From NCBI GenBank assembly GCA_029547045.1, contig JAKPQL010000135.1, forward strand, positions 1 through 46,879: a stretch of 46,879 nt of DNA. The letters are read 5' to 3'. A program made the translations under genes and the position numbers. The stretch is from Deltaproteobacteria bacterium. Lineage in GTDB: Bacteria > Desulfobacterota > Desulfomonilia > UBA1062. Below the pieces are notes generated by a model. The model saw only the letters and a list, made by a program, of their open reading frames with translations, had not been told where the DNA came from and did no database searches. Positions 1 to 8,617 of the stretch are shown in pieces; position 1 is the first letter of the stretch; each line of letters begins with the position of its first letter.

Positions 1-1
1 G

Positions 2-1036
2 CTGAGCGGCCCCGAGAACCCCGCGGGAGTGAACACGCGTTTCATCTCGCCGGAGGCCGCCGAGGAGGTGAGGGACCTTCACGAGAACGGTCCAACGGCT
101 CACCTCAGGAGGCTCAGGTATGCCCTCAGGATTCTCTGGGAGAGCGAGAAGGATTTCTTCGGCGACTATGAGATCATCCCCCTTGTCCGGCTGGAGCGCC
201 AGGGCGAGGAGGTGGTGCTTTCGAGCGGGTTCATCCCGCCTTCCCTTGCCATCCACGGGTCGCCCGGGCTGGCCAAGATCATACGGGAGATCCGCGATCA
301 GCTGGCATCGAGGGGGTACCAGCTGGAGGGGTACAAGCGTGACCGCGGCATCCACACGGCCGAGTTCGGGAGCAGGGACATGGTGTTTCTCCTGGCCCTG
401 CGCTCGCTCAACCGATACATCCCCCAACTCTCGCATATGCTCGAGGCCACGGGACATCCCTGGACCGCCTATGGGCTTCTCAGGGAGCTCGTGGGAGAGC
501 TCTCGAGCTTCTCAGAGCGGTATTCCGTGACCGGCGAGGCCCAGGGCTCGGGCGGGCTTCCCGTCTACGACCACCTGAACCTGTGGCACTGCTTCTCTCG
601 GGCCCAGGCCGTGATCACCTCCGTGCTCGACGAGATCACCGCCGGACCCGAGTATGTGTTCACCCTGTCGTATGACGGCACGTACTACTCCTCTGACCTT
701 CCACCCGCGGTCTTCGAGGGGAAAAACCGCTTCTATCTCGTGGTGCAGACCGCTTCCGATGCAAAGGACGTGCTGGGCGCGCTGGCCACGGGTGCAAAGC
801 TCAGCTCCCGGGAGAACCTCCCCCTGCTCATTGTGCGGGCTCTGCCCGGGGTCGGCATCACACACCTCGACCGTCCCCCTCAGGAGCTTCCCCGGAGGGG
901 GGGCGCTCTCTATTTCCAGGTGGACCACCACAGCGAACAGTGGTCAGGCGTTGCCAAGGGAAAGAACATCGCCCTCTTCTGGGACTCGGCCCCGGAAGAC
1001 CTCAAGGCCGAACTCATGGTGGTGGGAAGGAGCTGA
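2..1036 (+). CDS. tssK: T6SS baseplate protein TssK (5' end outside window)
   Basis: This is the C-terminal 344 residues of TssK, the trimeric baseplate subunit that links the T6SS baseplate to the TssL/TssM membrane complex. The frame is open to the first base of the window. A GTG at 29 is an internal codon, since the family is normally about 440-450 residues and roughly 100 are missing here. Visible family features are the middle helical region around 'RSLNRYIPQLSHMLE', the following 'HPWTAYGLLRELVGELSSFS' segment, and the C-terminal lobe that contacts TssL/M. The stop is 3 bases before tssL, so the genes are cotranscribed. The assignment rests on whole-protein resemblance and on the tssK-tssL-tssM order, which is classic. 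Confidence 0.93.
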   Translation: MSGPENPAGVNTRFISPEAAEEVRDLHENGPTAHLRRLRYALRILWESEKDFFGDYEIIPLVRLERQGEEVVLSSGFIPPSLAIHGSPGLAKIIREIRDQLASRGYQLEGYKRDRGIHTAEFGSRDMVFLLALRSLNRYIPQLSHMLEATGHPWTAYGLLRELVGELSSFSERYSVTGEAQGSGGLPVYDHLNLWHCFSRAQAVITSVLDEITAGPEYVFTLSYDGTYYSSDLPPAVFEGKNRFYLVVQTASDAKDVLGALATGAKLSSRENLPLLIVRALPGVGITHLDRPPQELPRRGGALYFQVDHHSEQWSGVAKGKNIALFWDSAPEDLKAELMVVGRS

Positions 1037-1039
1037 ACC

Positions 1040-1711
1040 ATGCACTTGAGCGATGCTTTCATGGACACGGTGGCCTTCGTGGTATACTTCCTCAGGACCG
1101 CTGCGAAGAGGCCTCTGCCCTATGACCAGGTGCGGTCCAGGATCCTCGAACTCCTCGCCTCGAGCGCGGACACCGCATCCGAGTTTCCCCCCGGGGACTA
1201 CGATGCCGCCCGCTTCGCGGTGTGCGCCTGGGTGGACGAGGCGGTCATGAACTCCGAATGGGCCGACCGGTTCACCTGGCAGAAGGAACCACTGCAGCTG
1301 AAGTTCTATCAGACCACGAACGCCGGCGAACTCTTCTTCGAGAGGCTCAATGCCCTCGCAGCGCATCAGAACGACGTGCGCGAGGTCTACTACCTCTGCC
1401 TTGCCATGGGATTCACCGGCCGCTTCATCAGGGAGGAGGACCGCTTCCTGCTGGAAGGCCTCAAGACCTCCAACCTCAAGGTGCTCACCGGTGCCTCGGT
1501 GGGCATTCCCTCCCTGAAGAGGGGTGAACTCTTCCCCGAGGCGTATCCCGCAGAGAGACAGGCTTCGACACCAAGATCTCTTGCACCGCGGATGAACCTC
1601 ATGAGCATACTCCTTGCGGCGTTCCCGGTGGCCCTGTTCGGCGTGCTGTTCCTCATCTATTCCTTCGTGCTGGGCAACGTGAGCAGATCGCTTTTCATGA
1701 CGCAGCCATGA
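1040..1711 (+). CDS. tssL: T6SS inner-membrane protein TssL (IcmH/DotU family, short form)
   Basis: TssL is the DotU-like component of the TssJLM envelope complex; its cytoplasmic hook contacts TssK. The 223-residue protein has the helical DotU domain (about 1-180, including 'AVCAWVDEAVMNSEW', a strongly conserved DotU signature) and a single C-terminal membrane segment at about 188-212, giving the usual tail-anchored topology. It ends at the membrane segment and has no C-terminal OmpA-like peptidoglycan-binding domain, so it cannot anchor to the cell wall by itself. The ATG follows an AAGGAG site. Its last codon overlaps the tssM start (ATGA), which indicates translational coupling. Confidence 0.95.
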   Translation: MHLSDAFMDTVAFVVYFLRTAAKRPLPYDQVRSRILELLASSADTASEFPPGDYDAARFAVCAWVDEAVMNSEWADRFTWQKEPLQLKFYQTTNAGELFFERLNALAAHQNDVREVYYLCLAMGFTGRFIREEDRFLLEGLKTSNLKVLTGASVGIPSLKRGELFPEAYPAERQASTPRSLAPRMNLMSILLAAFPVALFGVLFLIYSFVLGNVSRSLFMTQP

Positions 1712-4700
1712 TCAAGACCATACTGAAATACACACTCATCGGTCTCGTGGCCCTCCTGGCCGTCCTGTTCGTGTTCGGGTTCGCCCTCATCATGGGGTGG
1801 CCGTGGTGGGTGGGTTTCTTCATTCTCCTGTTCCTGGTGGGCATCGCCGTAGCTGCCTACCTCCTCAGGCAGGTACTCGTCAGGAGGCGCGAGCAGCGCT
1901 TCGTCAGCCAGATCGCCGAGCAGGACGAGGCCTACCTTAGGTCGCTCAGGGACGAGGAGCGCCGGCAGGCCACGGAGTTGAAGGACCGGTTCACCGAGGC
2001 GGTTGCCGCACTGAAATCATCCCACCTGAAGAAGCTCGGCAATCCTTTGTATGTGCTGCCATGGTACATGGTCATCGGCGAGAGCGCATCGGGCAAGACT
2101 ACGGCCATCAAGAGCGCCAGGCTTTCGAGCCCCTTTGCCGAGATGACCGTTGTCCCCGGTTTCTCCGGTACCAAGAACTGCGACTGGTGGTTTTTCGAAC
2201 AGGCCGTCATCATCGATACCGCGGGGAGGTATGCCATACCCGTGGACGAGGGCAGGGACAGGGACGAGTGGCAGCGGTTCCTGAATCTTCTGGCCAAGTA
2301 CCGCAAACGGGAGCCGCTCAACGGCCTGGTGGTCACCGTGGCCGCGGACAGGCTCCTCGAGGGTTCACCCGACGCCATAGAAGAAGACGCACGGCAGATC
2401 AGGCGCCGCATCGACGAGCTCATGCGCGTCCTCGGCAGCAAGTTCCCGGTCTACCTGCTGGTGACCAAGTGCGACCTCATCCAGGGCATGACGCAGTTCT
2501 GCGGGCAGCTCGACGACGAACTGCTCCAGCAGGCGTTCGGAGCGGTCAACCACGAGCTCAAGGACGACTACGCAGGTTTTGTCGCCAAGACCATGCACAC
2601 CATACGGGAGCGGCTGGGCACGCTGCGCCTCCTCATCTTCCACAAACTTGCGCCATCGGCCCTCGACCCCGCTCTCCTGCTGTTCCCCGAGGAGTTCTCC
2701 CGCCTCAACAGCGGTATCGAAGCCTTCATGAAGGGGGCCTTCCAGGCAAACCCGTACCAGGAGACCCCCATGCTCCGGGGGCTCTACTTCAGCAGCGGCC
2801 GGCAGGAGGGCAGCCCGTACTCCCACTTCCTCAAGGCCATGGGTCTTATCGAGGACCGCGAGGTGCTCCCGGGCACGAACAAGGGCCTCTTCCTGCACGA
2901 CTTCTTCGCCACGATTCTTCCAAAGGAGCGCGGCCTATTCGCACCGACGAAGAGGGCCATGGCATGGGAGAGGCTCACGCTCAACCTCGGGCTCCTGGCA
3001 TGGGTGGCCATCGGCGTTGCCGTCTGCGGCCTGCTGAGCTTCTCCTTTGTCAAGAACCTGGGGATCATCCGGGGGGTGTCCACGGAGTTCACCCGCCCTG
3101 TCGCCCTCCAGGGAGAGCTGGCCTCGGACCTGAAAACCATGGATCGTTTCCGGTCCGCCATACTCACGGTACAGGGCAGGAACGAGTCATGGTGGATACC
3201 CCGGCTCGGCCTGGGGGAGAGCAGGGAGGTGGAGGAGCAGCTGAAGAAGAACTTCTGCACGCTGTTCGATGCGAGATTCCTCACCATCCACGACAAGCAG
3301 CTCGCCGTGGAGATCCGGAGCACCCCCGGAGAGGATGCGAGGATCGGTGAGTACATCGTGGCCATGGTTCACCGGATGACCCTGCTCAAGGCCAGGCTTG
3401 CAGGCGAGGACATGGAAGCGCTCCTGGACAGGCCCACTGTGGTCTTCACCGCCGCCGGGCAGGACCCGGACGGTGCGAAGAGGTTCATGGCACTGTACGC
3501 CAGCAGGCTCCTGTGGGAGCCCGACGAGGAGATCCTGAGGAAGGAGGTGACAACGCTCGACGCGCTACTCACCGAGGCCATAGCGAGGTCTCCGAACTTC
3601 ACCTGGATACCCGCCTGGGTGAACACGGGGCTTCAGGACAAGGCGGTCACGCTCCGCGAGTTCTGGGGCGGCAGCCTTCCGGCCGCCGATGAGGTCAGGG
3701 TGGATCCGGCGTTTACCACCGACGGGAAGGCCGTCATCGACGCTTTCCTCCTGGACCTCGAGTCGGCGATGGCGAACCCCGCTTCCATAGCATCGCGCAA
3801 GGCCGAGTTTCTCGCCTGGTACACGGATGCCTATGCCGAGGCGTGGCACGCCTTCAGCCTGGGATTTCCCCGGGGGATGGAGCGCCTCAGGGGGTTGGCG
3901 GAGTGGCGTGCAGCAGCCGCGAAAGCCGCCTCGAAGAACGGCTTGTATTTCCTCCTGCTCCGGCGCATCTCATCGGAGCTGAAGCCATTCCGGTCGGAAC
4001 AGCAGAAGGAATGGGCCCGGTTCGTCGCCGAGTTCGAGAAGAACCAGGACGTGGCCGCACAGCTGCAGAACGGCACCATCGCAAAGGCCACGGAGACGGC
4101 ATCACGGCTCAAGGAGAAGATCCAGGAGAAGATCGGGAAGGAGAAGACCCAGGACCTGGCAGGGATCGATTTCGATGCCGCACGGGCCTTGGCCGACTAT
4201 GAGGGATCGCTGGCCAAGGCCGCAGGGATGGTGAGCAAGTCCGGGGCCTCGGCATTCCAGGCCGCGGGCGTCATGTTCGGCGAGGACCCCTCGGCATCGC
4301 CCTTCATGGCGGCCCACAGGGCCCTCATGCGTTACCGAAGCGCATCGGGCGTGCAGGACGACGGGATGTTCAAGATCGTCAGCGGCCCCCTGGACCTCCT
4401 GTGGGCCTGTGCCTGCCAGGAGAGCGCTTGCCACCTCCAGGCCGTCTGGGAGAAGGATGTCCTGGTGGATATCCAGGGCATCACCGACCCGACGCAGCTC
4501 AGCCAGATCCTGTTTTCACCGGACGGCCTTGCCACCAAGTTCATCAAGGGACCGGCCGCACCCTTCGTGGGCAGGGACCTGAGGAGGGGGTACTACGCCA
4601 AGGAGGCCCTCGGAAGATCGCTCCCCTTCGAAGATGCCTTCCTCAGATTCTTCTCAAGCGCAAAAGTGGGGCTTCCGGCCGCCGCCATGGCCGCGTCGTC

Positions 4701-5151
4701 GGACAACACGGTGACCATCAGCGGGCTGCCAACCGAGGCCAACGACAACGCCAGGGTGCAGCCCCATGCCACCAGGCTGACCCTGCAGTGCATGGACTCA
4801 CAGCAGGTCCTCGTGAACATGAACTACCCCGTCAGCAAGTCACTCGTGTGGTCGTCCCAGCGGTGCGGCGGGGTCACCTTCGCCATCGAGGTCGGCAATC
4901 TCGTCCTCACGAAGACGTACTCAGGCCCAGAGGCCTTTGCCAGGTTCCTCATGGAGTTCAGGAACGGTACGCGCACCTTCTCGCCGTCGGACTTTCCCAA
5001 GGAGGCTGCGCTTCTGAACAAGATGGGCATCAGGTACATACGGGTGCAGTATCGGTTCAGCGGCCACGAAGCCGTGATCAACCAGGCGAAGCCTGCCATG
5101 AGTCAACCCACGGCCGTTCCGACAACCATCGTCAGGTGCACGGCCGGATGA
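1708..5151 (+). CDS. tssM: T6SS inner-membrane protein TssM (IcmF family)
   Basis: TssM spans the envelope and forms the core of the T6SS membrane complex. At 1147 residues it has normal length. It has two N-terminal membrane segments (about 8-30 and 34-52), a cytoplasmic GTPase-like domain with an intact Walker A (GESASGKT, residues 124-131) and a following 'IIDTAGRY' switch motif, a third membrane segment (about 424-447), then a long periplasmic part with the IcmF-related and C-terminal TssM regions. Intact nucleotide-binding residues suggest an active ATP/GTP-binding form, which some TssM proteins lack. It overlaps tssL upstream and tagF downstream by 4 bases each. The C-terminal domain would normally bind the lipoprotein TssJ, which is not found in this window. 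Confidence 0.96.
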   Translation: MIKTILKYTLIGLVALLAVLFVFGFALIMGWPWWVGFFILLFLVGIAVAAYLLRQVLVRRREQRFVSQIAEQDEAYLRSLRDEERRQATELKDRFTEAVAALKSSHLKKLGNPLYVLPWYMVIGESASGKTTAIKSARLSSPFAEMTVVPGFSGTKNCDWWFFEQAVIIDTAGRYAIPVDEGRDRDEWQRFLNLLAKYRKREPLNGLVVTVAADRLLEGSPDAIEEDARQIRRRIDELMRVLGSKFPVYLLVTKCDLIQGMTQFCGQLDDELLQQAFGAVNHELKDDYAGFVAKTMHTIRERLGTLRLLIFHKLAPSALDPALLLFPEEFSRLNSGIEAFMKGAFQANPYQETPMLRGLYFSSGRQEGSPYSHFLKAMGLIEDREVLPGTNKGLFLHDFFATILPKERGLFAPTKRAMAWERLTLNLGLLAWVAIGVAVCGLLSFSFVKNLGIIRGVSTEFTRPVALQGELASDLKTMDRFRSAILTVQGRNESWWIPRLGLGESREVEEQLKKNFCTLFDARFLTIHDKQLAVEIRSTPGEDARIGEYIVAMVHRMTLLKARLAGEDMEALLDRPTVVFTAAGQDPDGAKRFMALYASRLLWEPDEEILRKEVTTLDALLTEAIARSPNFTWIPAWVNTGLQDKAVTLREFWGGSLPAADEVRVDPAFTTDGKAVIDAFLLDLESAMANPASIASRKAEFLAWYTDAYAEAWHAFSLGFPRGMERLRGLAEWRAAAAKAASKNGLYFLLLRRISSELKPFRSEQQKEWARFVAEFEKNQDVAAQLQNGTIAKATETASRLKEKIQEKIGKEKTQDLAGIDFDAARALADYEGSLAKAAGMVSKSGASAFQAAGVMFGEDPSASPFMAAHRALMRYRSASGVQDDGMFKIVSGPLDLLWACACQESACHLQAVWEKDVLVDIQGITDPTQLSQILFSPDGLATKFIKGPAAPFVGRDLRRGYYAKEALGRSLPFEDAFLRFFSSAKVGLPAAAMAASSDNTVTISGLPTEANDNARVQPHATRLTLQCMDSQQVLVNMNYPVSKSLVWSSQRCGGVTFAIEVGNLVLTKTYSGPEAFARFLMEFRNGTRTFSPSDFPKEAALLNKMGIRYIRVQYRFSGHEAVINQAKPAMSQPTAVPTTIVRCTAG

Positions 5152-5837
5152 CGAGCGATGCGCGGTGGGTGTGGGCCCTTGCTGGCAAGCATCCCGTGGT
5201 GAAGGATTATATCCGTATCGGACAGGGTTCTCCGCTCATGGATGACTTCTCGAAATGGATGGAAGAGGGATATCTCAGGGTGAGACCGGCTGCCGTCTTG
5301 CACTCGTGGCGCTTTTTCGCCCGGGGTCGCAGGAAGGGCGAGCTGTCGTGCGGACTCATCCGCGACAGCCGCGACGGGGCGGACAGGCCGTACCCCCTGC
5401 TCATCATGGGCTGGGGCGTTCTTGCGGGATGGGAGAAAGACTGGGTGCATCTCCCGTACACCCTTGACGCCCTCTGGGAGCGTATCGAGTTCGTGTGCAG
5501 CAGGAGGGTCTTCGACCTGGAAGAGCTGAAAAGAGAGGTCCTGCGTCTGGGTGGTCCGTCACCGGTGGCTGACCAGAGCAGGCAGGGCGGATCCCCCTCA
5601 TGTGACGACATCCCGCAGCGTGGCGGCATGGCCGCTGCACGTCTGCCGGGCACGGCGGACCCCCTGGACGAGATCGTGGGGCTGCTGCTGCGCATGGACA
5701 AGCCGGGAACCGCGGAGCCCGAAGCCGTGTTCATGGGAGGGTCGCCCGAGTCATCGTATGTGGCGGTTTTTTCCCGGCCACTGGTGGCGGATGACTTCGC
5801 GAGGTTGTGGAGCATGGAACAGGGAAACGGAATGTAG
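5148..5837 (+). CDS. tagF: T6SS accessory/regulator TagF
   Basis: TagF (DUF2094 family) is a cytoplasmic T6SS-associated protein; in Pseudomonas aeruginosa it is a posttranslational repressor acting on the Fha pathway and is opposed by the threonine phosphorylation cascade. The ATG at 5148 overlaps the tssM stop and gives 229 residues, close to the family length. Recognisable features are the start 'WVWALAGKHPVVKDYIRIG' (family: G-K-x-P...DF), the 'PLMDDFSKWMEEG' segment and 'RPYPLLIMGWG'. The same frame is open far upstream inside tssM, but that extension translates to a low-complexity shadow and is not coding. The presence of TagF fits the kinase, phosphatase and FHA genes further on. Confidence 0.88.
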   Translation: MTSDARWVWALAGKHPVVKDYIRIGQGSPLMDDFSKWMEEGYLRVRPAAVLHSWRFFARGRRKGELSCGLIRDSRDGADRPYPLLIMGWGVLAGWEKDWVHLPYTLDALWERIEFVCSRRVFDLEELKREVLRLGGPSPVADQSRQGGSPSCDDIPQRGGMAAARLPGTADPLDEIVGLLLRMDKPGTAEPEAVFMGGSPESSYVAVFSRPLVADDFARLWSMEQGNGM

Positions 5838-5897
5838 ACAACTCACCCCTATCTTTTGAAAAATGATTATGATAGAGAAACTCAGAGGTTATTTGTT

Positions 5898-6695
5898 ATG
5901 ACGGCAAAAGATCTCATGAAGGCAGGCCGTCTTTCTGAAGCCCGCAGGGTCCTGATCGAGGAGGTAAAGGCGGCACCGTCGGACGCGGGAAGGAGGACAC
6001 TTCTGTTCCAGGTGCTCAGCATGCTCGGCGAGTGGGACAAGGCCGTACGCCATCTCGACATGATTTCCACTCAGGATCCGGACCGGGTCATGGGCGTGCA
6101 TGTGTATCTCGACATTGTGAAGGCGGAGCAGGAGCGCCTCAGGGTGATCCAGGGGAAGGCAACGCCGTCGGTCATGCCGGAGCAGCCCCCGTACTTTGCC
6201 GATTACCTTGCCTATCTCGAGGCCATCCGCGCAGGAGAGTACGAAAAGGCGCGTGCCTTGCTGGGCCGCATCGACAAGGAGCGACCCTCAATCAGGGGAA
6301 GCCTCAACGGGAAGCCCTTTGAGGGCATCAGCGAGACCGATGCGCGACTCTACGCCTTCTTCGAGGTCTTCGCCCACGACCGCTCGGTGTGGATACCCTT
6401 CGAGGCCGTACGGGAGATCATCATCCACGAACCCAAGGATTCCTTTGACCTCATCTGGGTGAGTGCCAGTATCACCACCTGGGAGGGCCTGTCCATGAAC
6501 TGCTGCATGCCCGTGGTGTATCCGGAGACCTCTCTCGGGTCAGACGAGCAGGCCATGATGGGCAGGCTCACGGACTGGGCATCTCTCGGAGGAGGGCTGT
6601 CCAGGGGCGTGGGGCAGCACGTGTACGCCATCGGAGGAGAGGACACGGCAATCCTCGATATCCGCTCCCTCACGTTTGAACTCATGGACGCATGA
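5898..6695 (+). CDS. tagJ: T6SS accessory protein TagJ (ImpE/HsiE family)
   Basis: TagJ proteins bind the sheath subunit TssB and the N-domain of ClpV and tune sheath recycling. The 265-residue product starts with TPR-like helices ('LMKAGRLSEARRVLIEEVKAAP', 'LFQVLSMLGEWDKAVRHLDM') and has the typical ImpE C-terminal half ('PFEGISETDARLYAFFEVF', 'WIPFEAVREI', 'DLIWVSASI'). I chose the ATG at 5898, which has GAGG nine bases upstream and matches the family N-terminus. An in-frame TTG at 5856 would add 14 residues but has no ribosome site. The gene is preceded by a 60-base AT-richer gap after tagF. It overlaps tssA by 4 bases (ATGA). Occurrence beside clpV in the same operon agrees with its role. 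Confidence 0.88.
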   Translation: MTAKDLMKAGRLSEARRVLIEEVKAAPSDAGRRTLLFQVLSMLGEWDKAVRHLDMISTQDPDRVMGVHVYLDIVKAEQERLRVIQGKATPSVMPEQPPYFADYLAYLEAIRAGEYEKARALLGRIDKERPSIRGSLNGKPFEGISETDARLYAFFEVFAHDRSVWIPFEAVREIIIHEPKDSFDLIWVSASITTWEGLSMNCCMPVVYPETSLGSDEQAMMGRLTDWASLGGGLSRGVGQHVYAIGGEDTAILDIRSLTFELMDA

Positions 6696-8077
6696 CCATG
6701 GCCAAGGTCCTGTTCGACATCAATGCCATCCTCGCCCCGCTGCCAGGGGAGAACCCCTCGGGCGAGGACCTGCGCTACACCGACGTGTACGAGCGCATCA
6801 AGGAGGCACGGCGCGCCGACGACATGCTGGATCAGGGCGACTGGCAGCGCGAGGTCAAGCGGTCCGACTGGGGTGCCGTCGTCGAGGTGGCGTCATCGGC
6901 GCTTTCCACAAGGACCAAGGACATCCAGATCGCGGTCTGGCTCATCGAGGCGCTCATCAGGAAGCAGGGCTTTGCCGGGCTGAATGCCGGGCTCACCATC
7001 CTCGATACGTTCATCCGTGATTTCTGGGAGCATGTCTATCCCCTGGCGGAAGACGGCGACCTGGAGTACCGGAGCGGCCCGCTGGAGTTCCTCAACGACA
7101 AGGTGAGCCTGTCCATACGGGACATCCCGCTCACCGACGAAAAGGCCTCCGAGGGATATTCATGGAACAAATGGCAAGAGTCACGCCAGGTGGGATACGA
7201 GAAGGACACCAAGAACCAGTGGGGCGACGCGGACGACACCAAGGTGCGCATCCGGCAGGAGGCCATGGCCGAGGGCAGGATCCCTGCCGAGACCTTCGAC
7301 GCGGCCGTGGCAAGCTCTTCCAAGGAATTCTACCTGAGGCTCGCGGACGAGATTGACGCATGCCTGCAGGTCTACGAGCGGCTCGACGCCGTGGTGGATG
7401 AAAAGTTCGGCCGAGACGCCCCCAGGCTCTCGGACGTGAAGAAGGCCATCGAGGACTGCCAGCGCGTGGTGAACTCCATCGTGAAGGACCGTGGGGGACG
7501 CGAGGCGCCCCCGCCGCAGCCGACGACGGAGCCCGCGGCGGTGCCGGAGCCTGAAAAGCCGAAGAAGGGCAAGGCAGCGAAGGCCGCCTTGAAGGAGGGT
7601 GCGTCGGCCGAACCGATCCAGGCCGTCCCTGCGGAGGCAGGGGGGCCGGCGGCCGCGCCGGTGCAGACGATCAGCCCGGCAACCGAGGAGGACGGAGTCT
7701 GGCAGAAGGCCCAGGACACCCTGACATCCCTGGGCATAAATATCGCGCTGTCCCAGCTCCTGGCCGCCTCGGGGAGCGCTCCTTCCATAAGGCAGAAGAA
7801 CCGGTACCGGCTCATGATGGCCAGGCTCGCGCTCATGGCCGAACGGCCGGACATCGCCCGGCCCATCGTGGAGGAGCTCTATGCGCTCATCGGCGAGCTC
7901 AACCTCGAGAGGTGGGAATCGCCCCTGTGGATCGCTGAGGTGATCGAGGCGTACTACCAGTGCCTCATCTCCGGGGGGGCATCGGAGGAGGACAGGGTGA
8001 AGGCGGAAAACGAGCTGTTCCCGAAGCTGTGTTCATTGGATATCACCAAGGCGCTTGCGTATAAGAAAGGAGGGTGA
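6692..8077 (+). CDS. tssA: T6SS protein TssA (ImpA family)
   Basis: TssA primes baseplate and sheath assembly, or caps the distal sheath end, depending on subclass. The 461-residue protein has the N-terminal ImpA domain (about 1-140; 'PLPGENPSGEDLRYTD' is the diagnostic motif), a middle helical part to about 265, a Pro/Ala/Glu/Lys-rich flexible linker (about 270-335), and a C-terminal helical domain of the VCA0119 type (about 340-461; 'RWESPLWIAEVIEAYYQCL'). The start overlaps the tagJ stop; a second ATG two codons later is equally possible. It is followed after 3 bases by tssB. The linker composition is unlike the rest of the protein and is probably disordered. Confidence 0.92.
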   Translation: MTMAKVLFDINAILAPLPGENPSGEDLRYTDVYERIKEARRADDMLDQGDWQREVKRSDWGAVVEVASSALSTRTKDIQIAVWLIEALIRKQGFAGLNAGLTILDTFIRDFWEHVYPLAEDGDLEYRSGPLEFLNDKVSLSIRDIPLTDEKASEGYSWNKWQESRQVGYEKDTKNQWGDADDTKVRIRQEAMAEGRIPAETFDAAVASSSKEFYLRLADEIDACLQVYERLDAVVDEKFGRDAPRLSDVKKAIEDCQRVVNSIVKDRGGREAPPPQPTTEPAAVPEPEKPKKGKAAKAALKEGASAEPIQAVPAEAGGPAAAPVQTISPATEEDGVWQKAQDTLTSLGINIALSQLLAASGSAPSIRQKNRYRLMMARLALMAERPDIARPIVEELYALIGELNLERWESPLWIAEVIEAYYQCLISGGASEEDRVKAENELFPKLCSLDITKALAYKKGG

Positions 8078-8080
8078 CAT

Positions 8081-8605
8081 ATGGCAAAAAAGGAGAGTTT
8101 GCAGCATACCCTCGACAGGGTGAGGGCCCCCCGGGTCCAGATCACCTATGACGTGGAGATCGGCGACTCCATCGAGATGAAGGAGATCCCGTTCGTGGTG
8201 GGTGTGCTGGGCGATTTTTCCGGCAAGCCGGACGAGCCGCTGCCGAAGCTGAAGGACAGGAAATTCATCGAGATAGACCGCGACAACTTCAACAAGGTGC
8301 TCGAAGGCATGAAACCGAGGGTGGCCTACCGCGTGGACAACAAGCTCACAAATGACGGGACGCAGATCGCCGTGGACCTGCGCTTCAAGTCCATGGACGA
8401 TTTCCACCCAGAGCACGTGGCAGAGCAGATACCGCCGCTGCGGAAGCTGGTGGAGGCACGCAAGAGGCTCTCCGATCTCCTGAGCAAGCTCGACGGGAAC
8501 GAAAAGCTCGAGGAGCTCCTCCAGGACGTCATCACCAGCACCGATTCCCTGAAGAAACTCGGGGAAGAGGCAGGGGTGGCCAAGCCGGAAGACAAGAAAG
8601 AGTAG
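8081..8605 (+). CDS. tssB: T6SS sheath small subunit TssB (VipA)
   Basis: TssB forms the contractile sheath together with TssC. The 174-residue product has normal length. Family landmarks are the N-terminal interlinking strand (about 20-33), 'VGVLGDFSGKP', 'FIEIDRDNFNKVLEGMKP', and the helix following 'MDDFHPEHVAEQIPPLRKLVEAR'. The ATG is preceded by an excellent AAGGAGGG site. It lies directly upstream of tssC and is the reference against which the fused TssB-like domain at 17759-19264 should be compared. Confidence 0.97.
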   Translation: MAKKESLQHTLDRVRAPRVQITYDVEIGDSIEMKEIPFVVGVLGDFSGKPDEPLPKLKDRKFIEIDRDNFNKVLEGMKPRVAYRVDNKLTNDGTQIAVDLRFKSMDDFHPEHVAEQIPPLRKLVEARKRLSDLLSKLDGNEKLEELLQDVITSTDSLKKLGEEAGVAKPEDKKE

Positions 8606-8617
8606 GGGGGAAGGCCT

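Noticed and set aside
5856-5897. TTG start extending tagJ by 14 codons, with TTGAAA as possible -35
   Set aside because: No ribosome site before the TTG, no -10 at proper distance, and the ATG at 5898 fits the family start with GAGG upstream.
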